Positions 1-8,172 of a stretch of 14,108 nucleotides of DNA are shown piece after piece. The notes beneath the pieces were generated by a model. It ran no database searches. It was not told where the DNA came from and saw only the letters and a list, made by a program, of their open reading frames with translations. The DNA is from an uncultured Clostridia bacterium (GTDB lineage: Bacteria; Bacillota; Clostridia; Oscillospirales; Ruminococcaceae). The DNA is taken from contig CAMNBY010000205.1 in the NCBI GenBank assembly GCA_946533615.1, forward strand, positions 1-14,108. The letters are read 5' to 3'. Position 1 is the first letter of the stretch; each line of letters begins with the position of its first letter. The position numbers were made by a program, and so were the translations under genes.

Positions 1-533
1 CTGTTATCTGCGGCCCCTGCCGCATCGGCGGGATAAGCTGCTGCCTCTTCGTGATGGAGCCGAGCTTCATGATGGGCTCGATGGGCGCAGCTGTCGGCGA
101 AAGGATAACTAGAACTTTTGAATATGCCACCGCGCACAGGCTGCCCGTAGTGGGCTATACCGTTTCGGGCGGTGCAAGAATGCAGGAGGGGCTTGTGTCC
201 CTGATGCAGATGGCAAAGACCAGCGGCGCCGTTAAGCTTCACAGCGATGCGGGGCTGTTCTACCTGACAATACTCACAGACCCCACCACAGGCGGCGTAA
301 CCGCCAGCTTTGCGATGGAGGGAGACATAATCCTTGCCGAGCCCGGAGCCACTGTCGGCTTTGCGGGCGCAAGAGTTATCGAGCAGACAACAAGAAAGAC
401 CCTGCCAAAGGGCTTCCAGAAGTCGGAGTTCCTGCTGGAGCACGGCTTTGTCGATGCCATCACGCCGAGGCGCTCACAGCGCTCGCTGGTGAGCTATCTG
501 TTAAAGCTGCACTGCGGAGGTGATGAGCAATGA
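1..533 (+). CDS. accD: Acetyl-CoA carboxylase carboxyltransferase subunit beta, 3' part (5' end outside window)
   Basis: Beta subunit of the carboxyltransferase half of acetyl-CoA carboxylase, which with AccA moves the carboxyl group from biotin-BCCP to acetyl-CoA to make malonyl-CoA for fatty acid synthesis in the cytoplasm. The frame is open to the left edge (first full codon at base 3). It shows the AccD core: SFMMGSMGAAVGERI, then SGGARMQEG, SLMQMAKTSGA, LTDPTTGGVTASFAM, and VGFAGARVIEQT with LPKGFQKSEFLLEHGFVD near the C-terminus. The N-terminal zinc-ribbon part is off the window. The stop overlaps the accA start as ATGA (530-533), and a perfect GGAGGTGAT ribosome site for accA lies in the last accD codons (516-524), so the two subunits are probably translationally coupled. 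Identification is firm; only the upstream extent is unknown. Confidence 0.95.
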   Translation, partial: VICGPCRIGGISCCLFVMEPSFMMGSMGAAVGERITRTFEYATAHRLPVVGYTVSGGARMQEGLVSLMQMAKTSGAVKLHSDAGLFYLTILTDPTTGGVTASFAMEGDIILAEPGATVGFAGARVIEQTTRKTLPKGFQKSEFLLEHGFVDAITPRRSQRSLVSYLLKLHCGGDEQ

Positions 534-1309
534 GCACCGAGGCTTACGAGATAGTCAAGACCGCAAGAAGCGGCGCAAGATACACAGGCTTCGATTTCAT
601 CAAGGGCATATTCTCAAAGTTTGTCGAGCTGCACGGCGACAGGCGCTACTCCGACGACAGCGCCATTATCGGCGGCGTTGCCTATCTGAACGGCTGCCCC
701 GTTACTGTTATCGCCATCGAAAAGGGCCACAACGCCCGCGAACGTATGCAGCGCTCGTTCGGTATGCCGAACCCCGAGGGCTACCGCAAGGCTCTGAGGC
801 TGATGAAGCAGGCCGAAAAGTTCCACAGACCCGTTATCTGCTTTGTTGACACTGCAGGCGCATACTGCGGCATCGGCGCCGAAGAACGCGGCCAGGGTCT
901 TGCCATCGCCGAGAATCTTAGCGAGATGATGACGCTGAACACCCCTGTGATCTCGATACTGATTGGCGAAGGCGGAAGCGGCGGAGCGCTGGCTCTCTCC
1001 GTTGCCGACAGAGTCTATATGCTGGAAAATGCCGTCTATTCCGTTATCTCTCCCGAGGGCTGCGCCAGCATTCTCTGGAAGGACGCCGCCAAGGCTCCCG
1101 AGGCTGCACAGTCTTTGAAGCTTACCGCCAAGGACGCACTGTCCCTTGGGATAATCGAGGACATGATAAGCGAGGATAACATGGAGACCCCCGAGTTCTT
1201 CACCGAGCTGCGCGACAGGCTTGCCGCCGAGCTGGATGTCCTCAGAAACGACAGCGACCTGCTGGCACACAGATACCAACGCTTCCGCAGGATCGGTTCC
1301 GCGGAGTAA
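530..1309 (+). CDS. accA: Acetyl-CoA carboxylase carboxyltransferase subunit alpha
   Basis: Alpha subunit of the carboxyltransferase, partner of the AccD encoded immediately upstream. The 259-residue product is on the short side for AccA, as in other Clostridia. Visible motifs in order are FVELHGDRRYSDD (about residues 31-43), RSFGMPNPEGYRKALRLMKQAEKF, CFVDTAGAYCGIGAEERGQ (about 104-122), IGEGGSGGALAL (about 144-155) and YSVISPEGCASILWKD. The DTAGAYCG segment differs from the DTPGAYPG of E. coli, a substitution I believe is common in Clostridia. The ATG at 530 is fixed by the GGAGGTGAT site at 516-524 and the 4-base overlap with accD. The acyl-CoA synthetase gene follows after 9 bases, consistent with one operon. 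Confidence 0.95.
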   Translation: MSTEAYEIVKTARSGARYTGFDFIKGIFSKFVELHGDRRYSDDSAIIGGVAYLNGCPVTVIAIEKGHNARERMQRSFGMPNPEGYRKALRLMKQAEKFHRPVICFVDTAGAYCGIGAEERGQGLAIAENLSEMMTLNTPVISILIGEGGSGGALALSVADRVYMLENAVYSVISPEGCASILWKDAAKAPEAAQSLKLTAKDALSLGIIEDMISEDNMETPEFFTELRDRLAAELDVLRNDSDLLAHRYQRFRRIGSAE

Positions 1310-1318
1310 GGAGAGCAA

Positions 1319-2956
1319 ATGAACATTTACCGCAACTTCTGCACCGAGACCTTCAATGCCGACGGCAGCCTGGCCTCGTTCGTGCTTAAATATCCCGAGA
1401 ATTTCAACTTCGGCTATGACGTTATCGACGAGTACGCAAGGCTCGAGCCCCAAAAGCGGGCAATGGTCTGGTGCGACACCGAGGGAAACGAAAAGATACT
1501 CACCTTCGGTGACCTCTCGCGCCTGAGCAACAAGGCCGCAAACGTCCTGCTGGAGCACGGGATAGGAAAAGGCGACAGGGTGATACTTGCCCTGAAGCGC
1601 CACTATGAATACTGGATAACCGTTATCGCCCTGCACAAGATAGGGGCAGTCGCGGTGCCTGTAACTCATATGCTGACCGCAAAGGACTATGTCTACCGCA
1701 TCAACTGCGCCGACATCAAGGCCTTTATCTGCACCGATCAGGGCGATGTCCGCGAGAGGGCTCTCGAAGCTGTCCGCCGCACAGGCGCCGATTGCAGGCT
1801 CTGGTCGATCAGAACGGTCATCGACGGCTTTATGAATTACTCGGAGCAGCTCGAGGCCGCCTCCGACAAGCTTGAGCGCATTGACACCAAGGCCACCGAC
1901 CCGATGCTGCTTTACTTCACATCGGGCACGACCGGAATGCCCAAGGGCGTTATCCACGACCACACCTACGGCCTCGCGCATATCGTTACGGCAAAATACT
2001 GGCACCACGCCATTGACGGCGGCCTGCATTTCACCGTCGCCGAAACAGGCTGGGCAAAGGCCGCATGGGGCAAGTTCTACGGTCAGTGGCTGGTGGGCGC
2101 AGCGATCATGGTCTTCGACTTTGACAACTTTGACCCGAAGCAGCTGACGACAGTTATCAAAAAATACGACGTGAATACCTTCTGTGCTCCGCCGACTATC
2201 TACAGGTATCTTGTCCGCTCGGGGATACCCGAGCTGCCGAGCCTGAGCTACGCCACCACAGCAGGCGAGCTGCTCAACCCCGAGGTCTTCAAAAAGTTCA
2301 AGGAGCTTACGGGGCTGACCCTCTGCGAAGGCTACGGCCAGACCGAGACTACCCTGCTCACCGCGAACTTCTCTCCCGAGACCTCGATAGCCGGGTCGAT
2401 GGGCGTTTCATCTCCCCAGTATGACGTAAGGCTGATGAAGCAGGACGGCACTCCCGCCGAGCGCGGCGAGATCGGCGAGCTTGTGGTCGTTCCGAAGAAC
2501 GGCAAAAAGCCCGAAGGCCTCTTCACGGCCTATCTCGGGAACGAGGAGCTGTTCAAGGAGGTCTGGAGAGGCGGCGTCTACCACACCGGCGACTCTGCCT
2601 ACATCGACGAGGAAGGCGCCCTGCGCTTCAACGGCCGCTTCGACGACATCATCAAGACAGGCGGCTACAGAGTCGGCCCCTACGAAGTGGAGAACGTTCT
2701 GATGGAACACCCCGACGTGCTTGAATGCAGCGTTGTGGGCGTCCCCGACAGGCTCCGCGGACAGGCGATAAAGGCGATAATCGTTCTGCGCAACGGCGTC
2801 ACAGCCAGCCGCGAGCTTGAAAAGGAGATCAAGGAATTCACCAACTCAAGGCTCTCGGACTACAAGTGGATAAGGATCATCGAATTTGTGGACGAGATGC
2901 CAAAGACCATCAGCGGCAAGGTGCAGAAGAACATACAGCGCCGAGATAATCAATAA
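1319..2956 (+). CDS. AMP-dependent acyl-CoA synthetase (medium-chain/acetyl-CoA synthetase-like)
   Basis: A 545-residue ANL-superfamily adenylating enzyme that should activate a carboxylic acid with ATP and then join it to CoA. Motifs in order are the phosphate-binding loop YFTSGTTGMPKGVIH (about residue 198), a GWAKAAWGKFYGQW segment typical of the medium-chain acyl-CoA synthetase group, GYGQTET, YHTGD, the hinge GRFDDIIKTGGYRVGPYEVE (about 439-458), and PKTISGKVQK with the catalytic lysine near 533. Length is normal for the family. The ATG at 1319 has an AAGGAGA site starting at the accA stop, so the gene is the last of the acc operon, and a strong terminator follows. The substrate cannot be read from sequence; medium-chain, branched-chain or aromatic acids are all possible. 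Its place next to accDA suggests recycling or uptake of free acids for lipid synthesis (inference). Confidence 0.9.
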   Translation: MNIYRNFCTETFNADGSLASFVLKYPENFNFGYDVIDEYARLEPQKRAMVWCDTEGNEKILTFGDLSRLSNKAANVLLEHGIGKGDRVILALKRHYEYWITVIALHKIGAVAVPVTHMLTAKDYVYRINCADIKAFICTDQGDVRERALEAVRRTGADCRLWSIRTVIDGFMNYSEQLEAASDKLERIDTKATDPMLLYFTSGTTGMPKGVIHDHTYGLAHIVTAKYWHHAIDGGLHFTVAETGWAKAAWGKFYGQWLVGAAIMVFDFDNFDPKQLTTVIKKYDVNTFCAPPTIYRYLVRSGIPELPSLSYATTAGELLNPEVFKKFKELTGLTLCEGYGQTETTLLTANFSPETSIAGSMGVSSPQYDVRLMKQDGTPAERGEIGELVVVPKNGKKPEGLFTAYLGNEELFKEVWRGGVYHTGDSAYIDEEGALRFNGRFDDIIKTGGYRVGPYEVENVLMEHPDVLECSVVGVPDRLRGQAIKAIIVLRNGVTASRELEKEIKEFTNSRLSDYKWIRIIEFVDEMPKTISGKVQKNIQRRDNQ

Positions 2957-2967
2957 TAAACAAAAAG

Positions 2968-3005
2968 ACAGCGGCAAGCCATTTTCGGTTTGCCGCTGTT
3001 TTTTT
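2968..3005. terminator. Bidirectional intrinsic terminator between the acc operon and the phosphoesterase gene
   Basis: A 13-bp stem (2968-2980 with 2987-2999, one G-T wobble) closes a six-base loop. On the plus strand it is followed by a run of T (2999-3005). On the minus strand the T-rich flank comes from the A run before 2968. It lies between two convergent genes and can serve both. Confidence 0.9.
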
Positions 3006-3034
3006 CACTATATCAGCCACACGCGCATATAATA

Positions 3035-3514
3035 TCACAGATCAACGTGAGTGCAGAAGATGTCGCCCTTGTCGGTGATGTCGATGAAGGCGTAGGAGGG
3101 TCCCTTGCCGTCACGCGGCAGGGCTGCACTTCCGGGGTTCAGGATGTGTACGCCGTCGATATACTCGTAAAAGCGGACGTGCGTGTGCCCGAAGAGCGCG
3201 ATCTTCGCGCCGATCTCCTTGGCCTTGTAAAAGATCCTGTCCAGCGAATATTTCACGCCCCAGGTGTGTCCGTGAGTATAGAAAAGCTTTACGCCGCCGA
3301 TCTCGTACTCGCCGTCAAGGGGCACGTTGGACATATAATCGCAGTTGCCCTTTACGCTTAAAATGGTCTTGTCGGGGTAGGAGAGCCTGATGCGCTCCAA
3401 TTCGCTGTCGCCGTCACCGAGGAAGACGAAAACATCTGCGTCCTCGTTTTTCATGAAGATCTCCTTCATGCGCCGAAAGCTGCCGTGTGTGTCGGCAATT
3501 ACTATGATCCGCAC
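3035..3514 (-). CDS. YfcE/MJ0936-family metallophosphoesterase
   Basis: A 159-residue calcineurin-like phosphoesterase of the small YfcE type, a metal-dependent cytoplasmic enzyme that cleaves phosphodiesters; the natural substrate of this group is unclear. All metal-ligand motifs are present: DTHG (residues 8-11), GDGD (33-36), GNCD (56-59), THGH (80-83) and GHTH (109-112), followed by NPGSAALPRD. An earlier GTG at 3523 is possible but would sit inside the ribosome site GGGAGG (3523-3528). The GTG at 3514 lies 8 bases after that site and gives the usual N-terminus MRIIVIADTHG, so I chose it. It is convergent with the acyl-CoA synthetase gene and divergent from the small-gene operon at 3612. 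Confidence 0.9.
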   Translation of the reverse strand: MRIIVIADTHGSFRRMKEIFMKNEDADVFVFLGDGDSELERIRLSYPDKTILSVKGNCDYMSNVPLDGEYEIGGVKLFYTHGHTWGVKYSLDRIFYKAKEIGAKIALFGHTHVRFYEYIDGVHILNPGSAALPRDGKGPSYAFIDITDKGDIFCTHVDL

Positions 3515-3560
3515 TGAACCCACCTCCCAAGAAAAGTCGTAATACGGAATAATTTATATA

Positions 3561-3590
3561 ATTATAACATAAAGTATTATATATATGCAA
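3561..3590 (-). promoter_or_regulatory. Sigma-A-like promoter for the phosphoesterase gene
   Basis: On the minus strand a TTGCAT -35 (3590-3585) and a TATAAT -10 (3566-3561) are 18 bp apart. The whole 3541-3600 stretch is very AT-rich and must also hold the plus-strand promoter for 3612. A weak TTTATA/TATTAT pair (3553-3558/3575-3580) is the only candidate I see for that one. Confidence 0.6.
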
Positions 3591-3611
3591 TAGAAAAAAG
3601 GAGAACAAATT

Positions 3612-3863
3612 ATGAGCAATTTACAACAGCCCGACAAGAAAATGATCGACGCACTGATGAAAGCCGCCGCAAAGTCCTTAGGCACATCGCCTGAGCAGCT
3701 GAAAACACAGATCGACAACGGCTCGCTTCAAAAAAGTCTCTCGGGAATGAACAGCAGGCAGGCCGCGATGCTGAGTTCTGCGCTGAAGGATCCGAAGAGC
3801 GCCGAGCGCCTCATGAACACTCCGCAGGCAAAGGCTCTGCTGAACAAGCTGACTAAAAAATAA
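3612..3863 (+). CDS. Small hypothetical protein, first of three
   Basis: An 83-residue, predicted soluble protein that I do not recognise. It has a clear ribosome site (AAGGAG at about 3598) before ATG 3612, and the next gene begins 15 bases after its stop. The sequence is helix-prone and basic at the end: an N-terminal stretch resembling small helical repeats (KMIDALMKAAAKSLGTSPEQ), then SLSGMNSRQAAMLSSALKDP and a C-terminal NTPQAKALLNKLTKK. There is no signal peptide, membrane segment or cysteine. The spacing, ribosome site and codon use like its neighbours support a real gene. The function is unknown, and only the co-transcription with the next two unknown genes gives a clue. Confidence 0.75.
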   Translation: MSNLQQPDKKMIDALMKAAAKSLGTSPEQLKTQIDNGSLQKSLSGMNSRQAAMLSSALKDPKSAERLMNTPQAKALLNKLTKK

Positions 3864-3877
3864 AGGGAAGGCGCAGC

Positions 3878-4228
3878 ATGGACGATCTGATGGAAAAGAT
3901 CCAGAGCGTGCTCTCGGACAAGGAGAGCCTGGAACAGATACAGCAGCTGGCTTCGATGCTGGGGGCTCCGGCCGAAGGAAAGCCCGGGACGGAGCAGTCG
4001 GACACGGCATCTGCCATGCCCGATCTTTCGTCGCTGGCGGCGATAAAAGATCTTGCCACCCGCTCTGCGGGCAGCGACAAAAACATTGCGCTCCTGCTGG
4101 CTCTGCGGCCTCTGCTGAAGGAAGAGAACCGCGTGAAGATAGACCGCATCATCAGGATATTCAGGATAATGGCACTCTATCCCCTTCTGCGGGACAGCGG
4201 CCTGCTTGGAGGTGATCTCTTTGGCTGA
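3878..4228 (+). CDS. Small hypothetical protein, second of three
   Basis: A 116-residue protein that I do not recognise. Three parts are visible: an acidic helical N-terminus (about 1-33, LMEKIQSVLSDKESLEQIQQ), a Gly/Ser/Pro-rich linker (about 34-55), and a conserved-looking hydrophobic and basic C-terminal helix pair (about 68-116, ALLLALRPLLKEENRVKIDR then RIIRIFRIMALYPLLRDSG). There is no signal peptide, and the hydrophobic stretches look like packing helices rather than membrane spans. The start is supported by a GGAAGG-like site at about 3866-3872. Its last codons carry the GGAGGTGAT ribosome site of the next gene, which it overlaps by 8 bases, so the two products are probably made in a fixed ratio and may interact (inference). 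Confidence 0.78.
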   Translation: MDDLMEKIQSVLSDKESLEQIQQLASMLGAPAEGKPGTEQSDTASAMPDLSSLAAIKDLATRSAGSDKNIALLLALRPLLKEENRVKIDRIIRIFRIMALYPLLRDSGLLGGDLFG

Positions 4229-4520
4229 GGCAGATTTTGACACCATGCGCCGCGACGCCCTCCGCCGTGTTCAGGAGATGCAGCGCCGCTCGAAGGCTCT
4301 GGTCTCGCCCGAGGAGCCGCAGAAGCCCGAGAACAGACAACGCCCCGACCTGCTCGGCTCGCTGCTGGGCGGATCGGGGGCTAAGTCAAAGGAACTGTTT
4401 GAGCTCGCGGGCGTCCACATCGACGAGGAAAAAGCCCTCATCGGAATGCTTATCTACATACTGTACAAGCAGGGCGCCGACATCAAGCTTCTTCTGGCGC
4501 TGGGCTATCTGCTGCTGTGA
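4221..4520 (+). CDS. Small hypothetical protein, third of three (TTG start)
   Basis: A 99-residue protein that I do not recognise. It begins with a basic, polar helix (MAEADFDTMRRDALRRVQEM), then a Pro/Glu-rich linker (about 30-45), a short GSLLGGSGAKSKELFEL segment and a hydrophobic C-terminus (IGMLIYILYKQGADIKLLLA). The start is TTG at 4221, chosen because a perfect GGAGGTGAT site (4208-4216) lies 8 bases upstream; the next ATG is only at 4244. It overlaps the previous gene by 8 bases. Its 3' end runs 38 bases into the convergent AI-2E-family gene (4483-4520), so LLLALGYLLL is encoded opposite the tail of that gene. The function is unknown, and the pair with 3878-4228 looks like an obligate couple. 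Confidence 0.78.
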   Translation: MAEADFDTMRRDALRRVQEMQRRSKALVSPEEPQKPENRQRPDLLGSLLGGSGAKSKELFELAGVHIDEEKALIGMLIYILYKQGADIKLLLALGYLLL

Positions 4521-5712
4521 CGGCAGGCTCGGGCGGCTGATCGGGCTGATCTTTTTCAGCGGGCAGCTCGCCGCGTTCAAGCGCAAGCTTCTCGTGCCTG
4601 TAGTTAACAAGCTCGCGGACAAGGCAGTATATGACCGAGCAGGCAGGCACGCTGATGAACATACCCACAACGCCGCTTACGGCGCCGCCGACGGTGATCG
4701 CGAACAGCACCCAGAGCGACGGCAGACCCACGCTCTTGCCGACGACCTTCGGATAGATGAAGTTATTGTCGATCTGCTGAAGGATTATCATGAACAGTAC
4801 GAACAGCAGCGCCTTCTTGATGCTCGTGAACATAACGAAAAAGGCACCGATCGCGCAGCCGATGATGGCTCCGACTATCGGGATAAAGGCGGTGACAGCC
4901 ACAACAACGCCCACGGTAAAGGCGTTCGGGAAGCCGAAGATAAGCATTCCTATACAGGTGAGAGAGCCGAGTATGCAGGCCTCGATGCCCTGCCCTGCAA
5001 TGAATTTGGAAAAGGTCTCCTTAGCCATGTTGCAGACATAGCACAGGCGCTGCGCCTTCTTCTCGCTTACAAAGGCTGTGGTGATGCGGTAGAGCTGCTG
5101 CTTGAGCTTCTCCTTTTGCAGCAGCATATAGATCGCGAAGAACAGGCCGATGATGAAATCTATCACCGAGGCCACGACGCTTGAAGCAAAGCTGTAGGTC
5201 GAGTTGAGTGTCTTGAGAACCGTCTCGCTGTCCTTCATCGCGCTCTGGATCTTGTCGGTTATCATCGCCGAGTCGAACTTGAAGTCGGGCGCGATCTGAG
5301 CTATAAGCTTCGAGTTGTTTATGTGCTTGCTGACTCTGTCCACAAGCTCAGGCACCTGGGTGTACATCTTCGAGACCGTCTCAAGTATCTCGGGGATAAG
5401 AAGCGACAGCGCCGCCGCCAGCACTCCGAAGCACAGCACCAGCGTTATCACCAGCGAGAGCGGCCGCTTGATGGCGCCCTTGATCGGGCCGTAGTTGTTG
5501 TCCTTGTCGGGCTTGAAGAAATTGCGCTCGATGGCGCTCATGGGCACATTCAGTATCATTGCCAGCAGGAAGCCGATTATACACGGCGAGAGTATCTTCA
5601 TCAGCTTTCCCAGCGCAGAAAAGATGGAGCCAAGATTGAACAGCGCCCAGAAGAGCGTCACGCCCACCACCACCAGCATCAGCTGGCGCAGAAATTTCTT
5701 TTTCTCCTTCAT
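4483..5712 (-). CDS. AI-2E/PerM-family transporter
   Basis: A 409-residue integral membrane protein of the AI-2E exporter (PerM, formerly UPF0118) family. Some members export autoinducer-2, while others are Na+/H+ antiporters or have no known substrate. About eight hydrophobic segments are visible, starting near residues 9-30, 36-56 and 84-106. A soluble helical region (about 110-170) follows, then further spans including DFIIGLFFAIYMLLQ, AFIPIVGAIIGCAIGAFFV and LLFVLFMIILQQIDN. The family signature QQIDNNFIYPKVVGKSVGLP is complete. The C-terminal ~30 residues are Pro/Glu/Ala-rich and look disordered. The ATG at 5712 has an AAGGAGA site. It follows ilvB after 66 bases with a hairpin between them, so it may be transcribed partly by readthrough. 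Substrate not inferable. Confidence 0.88.
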   Translation of the reverse strand: MKEKKKFLRQLMLVVVGVTLFWALFNLGSIFSALGKLMKILSPCIIGFLLAMILNVPMSAIERNFFKPDKDNNYGPIKGAIKRPLSLVITLVLCFGVLAAALSLLIPEILETVSKMYTQVPELVDRVSKHINNSKLIAQIAPDFKFDSAMITDKIQSAMKDSETVLKTLNSTYSFASSVVASVIDFIIGLFFAIYMLLQKEKLKQQLYRITTAFVSEKKAQRLCYVCNMAKETFSKFIAGQGIEACILGSLTCIGMLIFGFPNAFTVGVVVAVTAFIPIVGAIIGCAIGAFFVMFTSIKKALLFVLFMIILQQIDNNFIYPKVVGKSVGLPSLWVLFAITVGGAVSGVVGMFISVPACSVIYCLVRELVNYRHEKLALERGELPAEKDQPDQPPEPAVTAADSPAPEEA

Positions 5713-5728
5713 ACTGTTTCTCCTTCAA

Positions 5729-5759
5729 AATAAGGCTGCCCAAAAAAGACAGCCTTATT
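5729..5759 (-). terminator. Hairpin between ilvB and the AI-2E-family gene (weak terminator or processing site)
   Basis: A 10-bp perfect stem (5729-5738 with 5750-5759, arms AATAAGGCTG/CAGCCTTATT) has an 11-base loop. Reading on the minus strand it is followed only by TTG after an A/T-rich stem end, so termination would be partial. It could set the ratio of ilvB to transporter transcripts. Confidence 0.5.
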
Positions 5760-5778
5760 CGTTGTTATTATCAAAGGA

Positions 5779-7470
<1,692 letters not shown>

Positions 7471-7506
7471 AGAAATACATTCCTTTCGATTTTATAGCTA
7501 TTTTTT

Positions 7507-7535
7507 ATTATATATTATTCTGCGGCTTTTGTCAA
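7507..7535 (-). promoter_or_regulatory. Consensus sigma-A promoter of ilvB
   Basis: On the minus strand TTGACA (7535-7530) and TATAAT (7512-7507) are separated by 17 bp, a perfect consensus. The predicted start is near 7500, giving a leader of about 30 nt before ATG 7470. Confidence 0.9.
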
Positions 7536-7645
7536 TCACTTTGCGGCGGAAATCACGGAAATCAATTTTAGATCTCCTCAGACGCAAGAATGCTTTGCGG
7601 ACACCATTTCCTGCTTCTTGCCTCTAAACATCTTGCATCTAAACG

Positions 7646-7675
7646 CAAAAAGAGCAGGACGACAAGCCTGCTCTT
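7646..7675 (-). terminator. Intrinsic terminator of the mini-ORF RNA
   Basis: On the minus strand a 9-bp stem (arms AAGAGCAGG and CCTGCTCTT, 8-base loop) runs into a T tract (7651-7647). On the plus strand no T run follows, so the orientation is minus. It marks the 3' end of a transcript that starts near 8673. Confidence 0.85.
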
Positions 7676-7712
7676 CGTTATGCGATATTATATATCAACT
7701 GCATTGTACTGT

Positions 7713-7721
7713 TCAGTACAT
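7713..7721 (-). other. Minimal ORF J (Met-Tyr-stop)
   Basis: ATG TAC TGA, 9 bases after GGAG (7734-7731) in GGAGTGAATTCCC. The whole ORF lies inside a TGTACT-GAAC-AGTACA hairpin. It is the last unit before the terminator. Confidence 0.3.
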
Positions 7722-7791
7722 GGGAATTCACTCCATATATAAGATTTGAATTTCCTGCGGCCACGCTCTTCGGCGGCCGACTATAAACTGA

Positions 7792-7800
7792 TCAAGCCAT
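7792..7800 (-). other. Minimal ORF I (Met-Ala-stop)
   Basis: ATG GCT TGA follows GAAAGGTAACGAGTCCC, which closely matches GAAAGGAGCGAGTCCC before mini-ORF A. The two ends of the RNA therefore carry related units. Confidence 0.28.
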
Positions 7801-7851
7801 GGGACTCGTTACCTTTCTTCAAATTGGCCTTTCGGCCGAGGATCCGTTTTC

Positions 7852-7876
7852 AAGCTAAATAAACCTTTGGACTCAC
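7852..7876 (-). repeat. 25-bp direct repeat, copy 2 (box without ATG)
   Basis: Exact copy of 7967-7991, 115 bases away, with mini-ORF G between them. On the minus strand it contains the box TTGGAGTGAGTCCAA (ending at 7867), which can form a 5-bp hairpin around the ribosome-site-like core. Confidence 0.8.
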
Positions 7877-7885
7877 TCCAATCTG

Positions 7886-7921
7886 TCAGATATTCAGGTT
7901 TCTCATTACGGTACCTTTCAT
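7886..7921 (-). CDS. Mini-ORF G, 11-residue peptide
   Basis: It reads MKGTVMRNLNI. An AAGGAG site (7937-7932) is 10 bases upstream, directly after a 7-bp stem (TTAGCTT/AAGCTAA). The ATG forms the three-base loop between CTTT and AAAG. It is third of the 11-codon MK family. Translation is unproven. Confidence 0.38.
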   Translation of the reverse strand: MKGTVMRNLNI

Positions 7922-7966
7922 AAAGCACCAGCTCCTTAGCTTAATGGATTCAAAAAGTCGAAGTAA

Positions 7967-7991
7967 AAGCTAAATAAACCTTTGGACTCAC
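7967..7991 (-). repeat. 25-bp direct repeat, copy 1 (box without ATG)
   Basis: Identical over 25 bases to 7852-7876. On the minus strand it reads GTGAGTCCAAAGG followed by TTTATTTAG, where the ATG of other units aligns with AGG. Confidence 0.8.
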
Positions 7992-8001
7992 CCCTGTCAT
8001 C

Positions 8002-8037
8002 TCAGAATTCCAGTCTGTGGATAGTGCGTATTTTCAT
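8002..8037 (-). CDS. Mini-ORF E, 11-residue peptide
   Basis: It reads MKIRTIHRLEF. GGGAG (8051-8047) is 9 bases upstream, and the ATG lies in the loop of a GCGT/ACGC hairpin. It has the same length and MK start as the mini-ORFs at 8208 and 7921. Translation is unproven. Confidence 0.35.
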   Translation of the reverse strand: MKIRTIHRLEF

Positions 8038-8089
8038 AACGCATCACTCCCTGAAATGATCTATATATCAAATTAGCTTGCAGTTGAAT

Positions 8090-8101
8090 TCAGATTCTCA
8101 T
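8090..8101 (-). other. Minimal ORF D (Met-Arg-Ile-stop)
   Basis: ATG AGA ATC TGA directly after GAGAGTGAGTCCG, a variant of the repeated box with a weaker ribosome site. Confidence 0.25.
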
Positions 8102-8144
8102 CGGACTCACTCTCTCAAATAAATTTGGGTGTCGGAAAAGGGTT

Positions 8145-8156
8145 CTACTTGTGCAT
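8145..8156 (-). other. Minimal ORF C (Met-His-Lys-stop)
   Basis: ATG CAC AAG TAG, 8 bases after GGAG in the box GGAGTGTTTCCA. The box can fold as TGGA-GTGTT-TCCA, which would hide the ribosome site. Confidence 0.3.
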
Positions 8157-8172
8157 TGGAAACACTCCATTC

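Noticed and set aside
848..871. AccA motif DTAGAYCG instead of DTPGAYPG as a possible active-site loss
   Set aside because: Surrounding motifs are intact and I recall Ser/Ala and Cys at these places in clostridial AccA, so this is probably normal for the lineage.
614..2029. A 471-codon open frame on the minus strand
   Set aside because: It is antisense to accA and the acyl-CoA synthetase, whose motifs are clear; its translation shows no family motif and it arises from the GC-biased third positions.
4237..5184. A 315-codon plus-strand open frame
   Set aside because: Out of frame with the third small gene and antisense to the AI-2E-family gene; composition is the reverse reading of membrane segments.
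7471..7640. A T-box or classical leader-peptide attenuator for ilvB
   Set aside because: The ilvB promoter leaves only about 30 nt of leader, and no T-box sequence or specifier stem is visible upstream.
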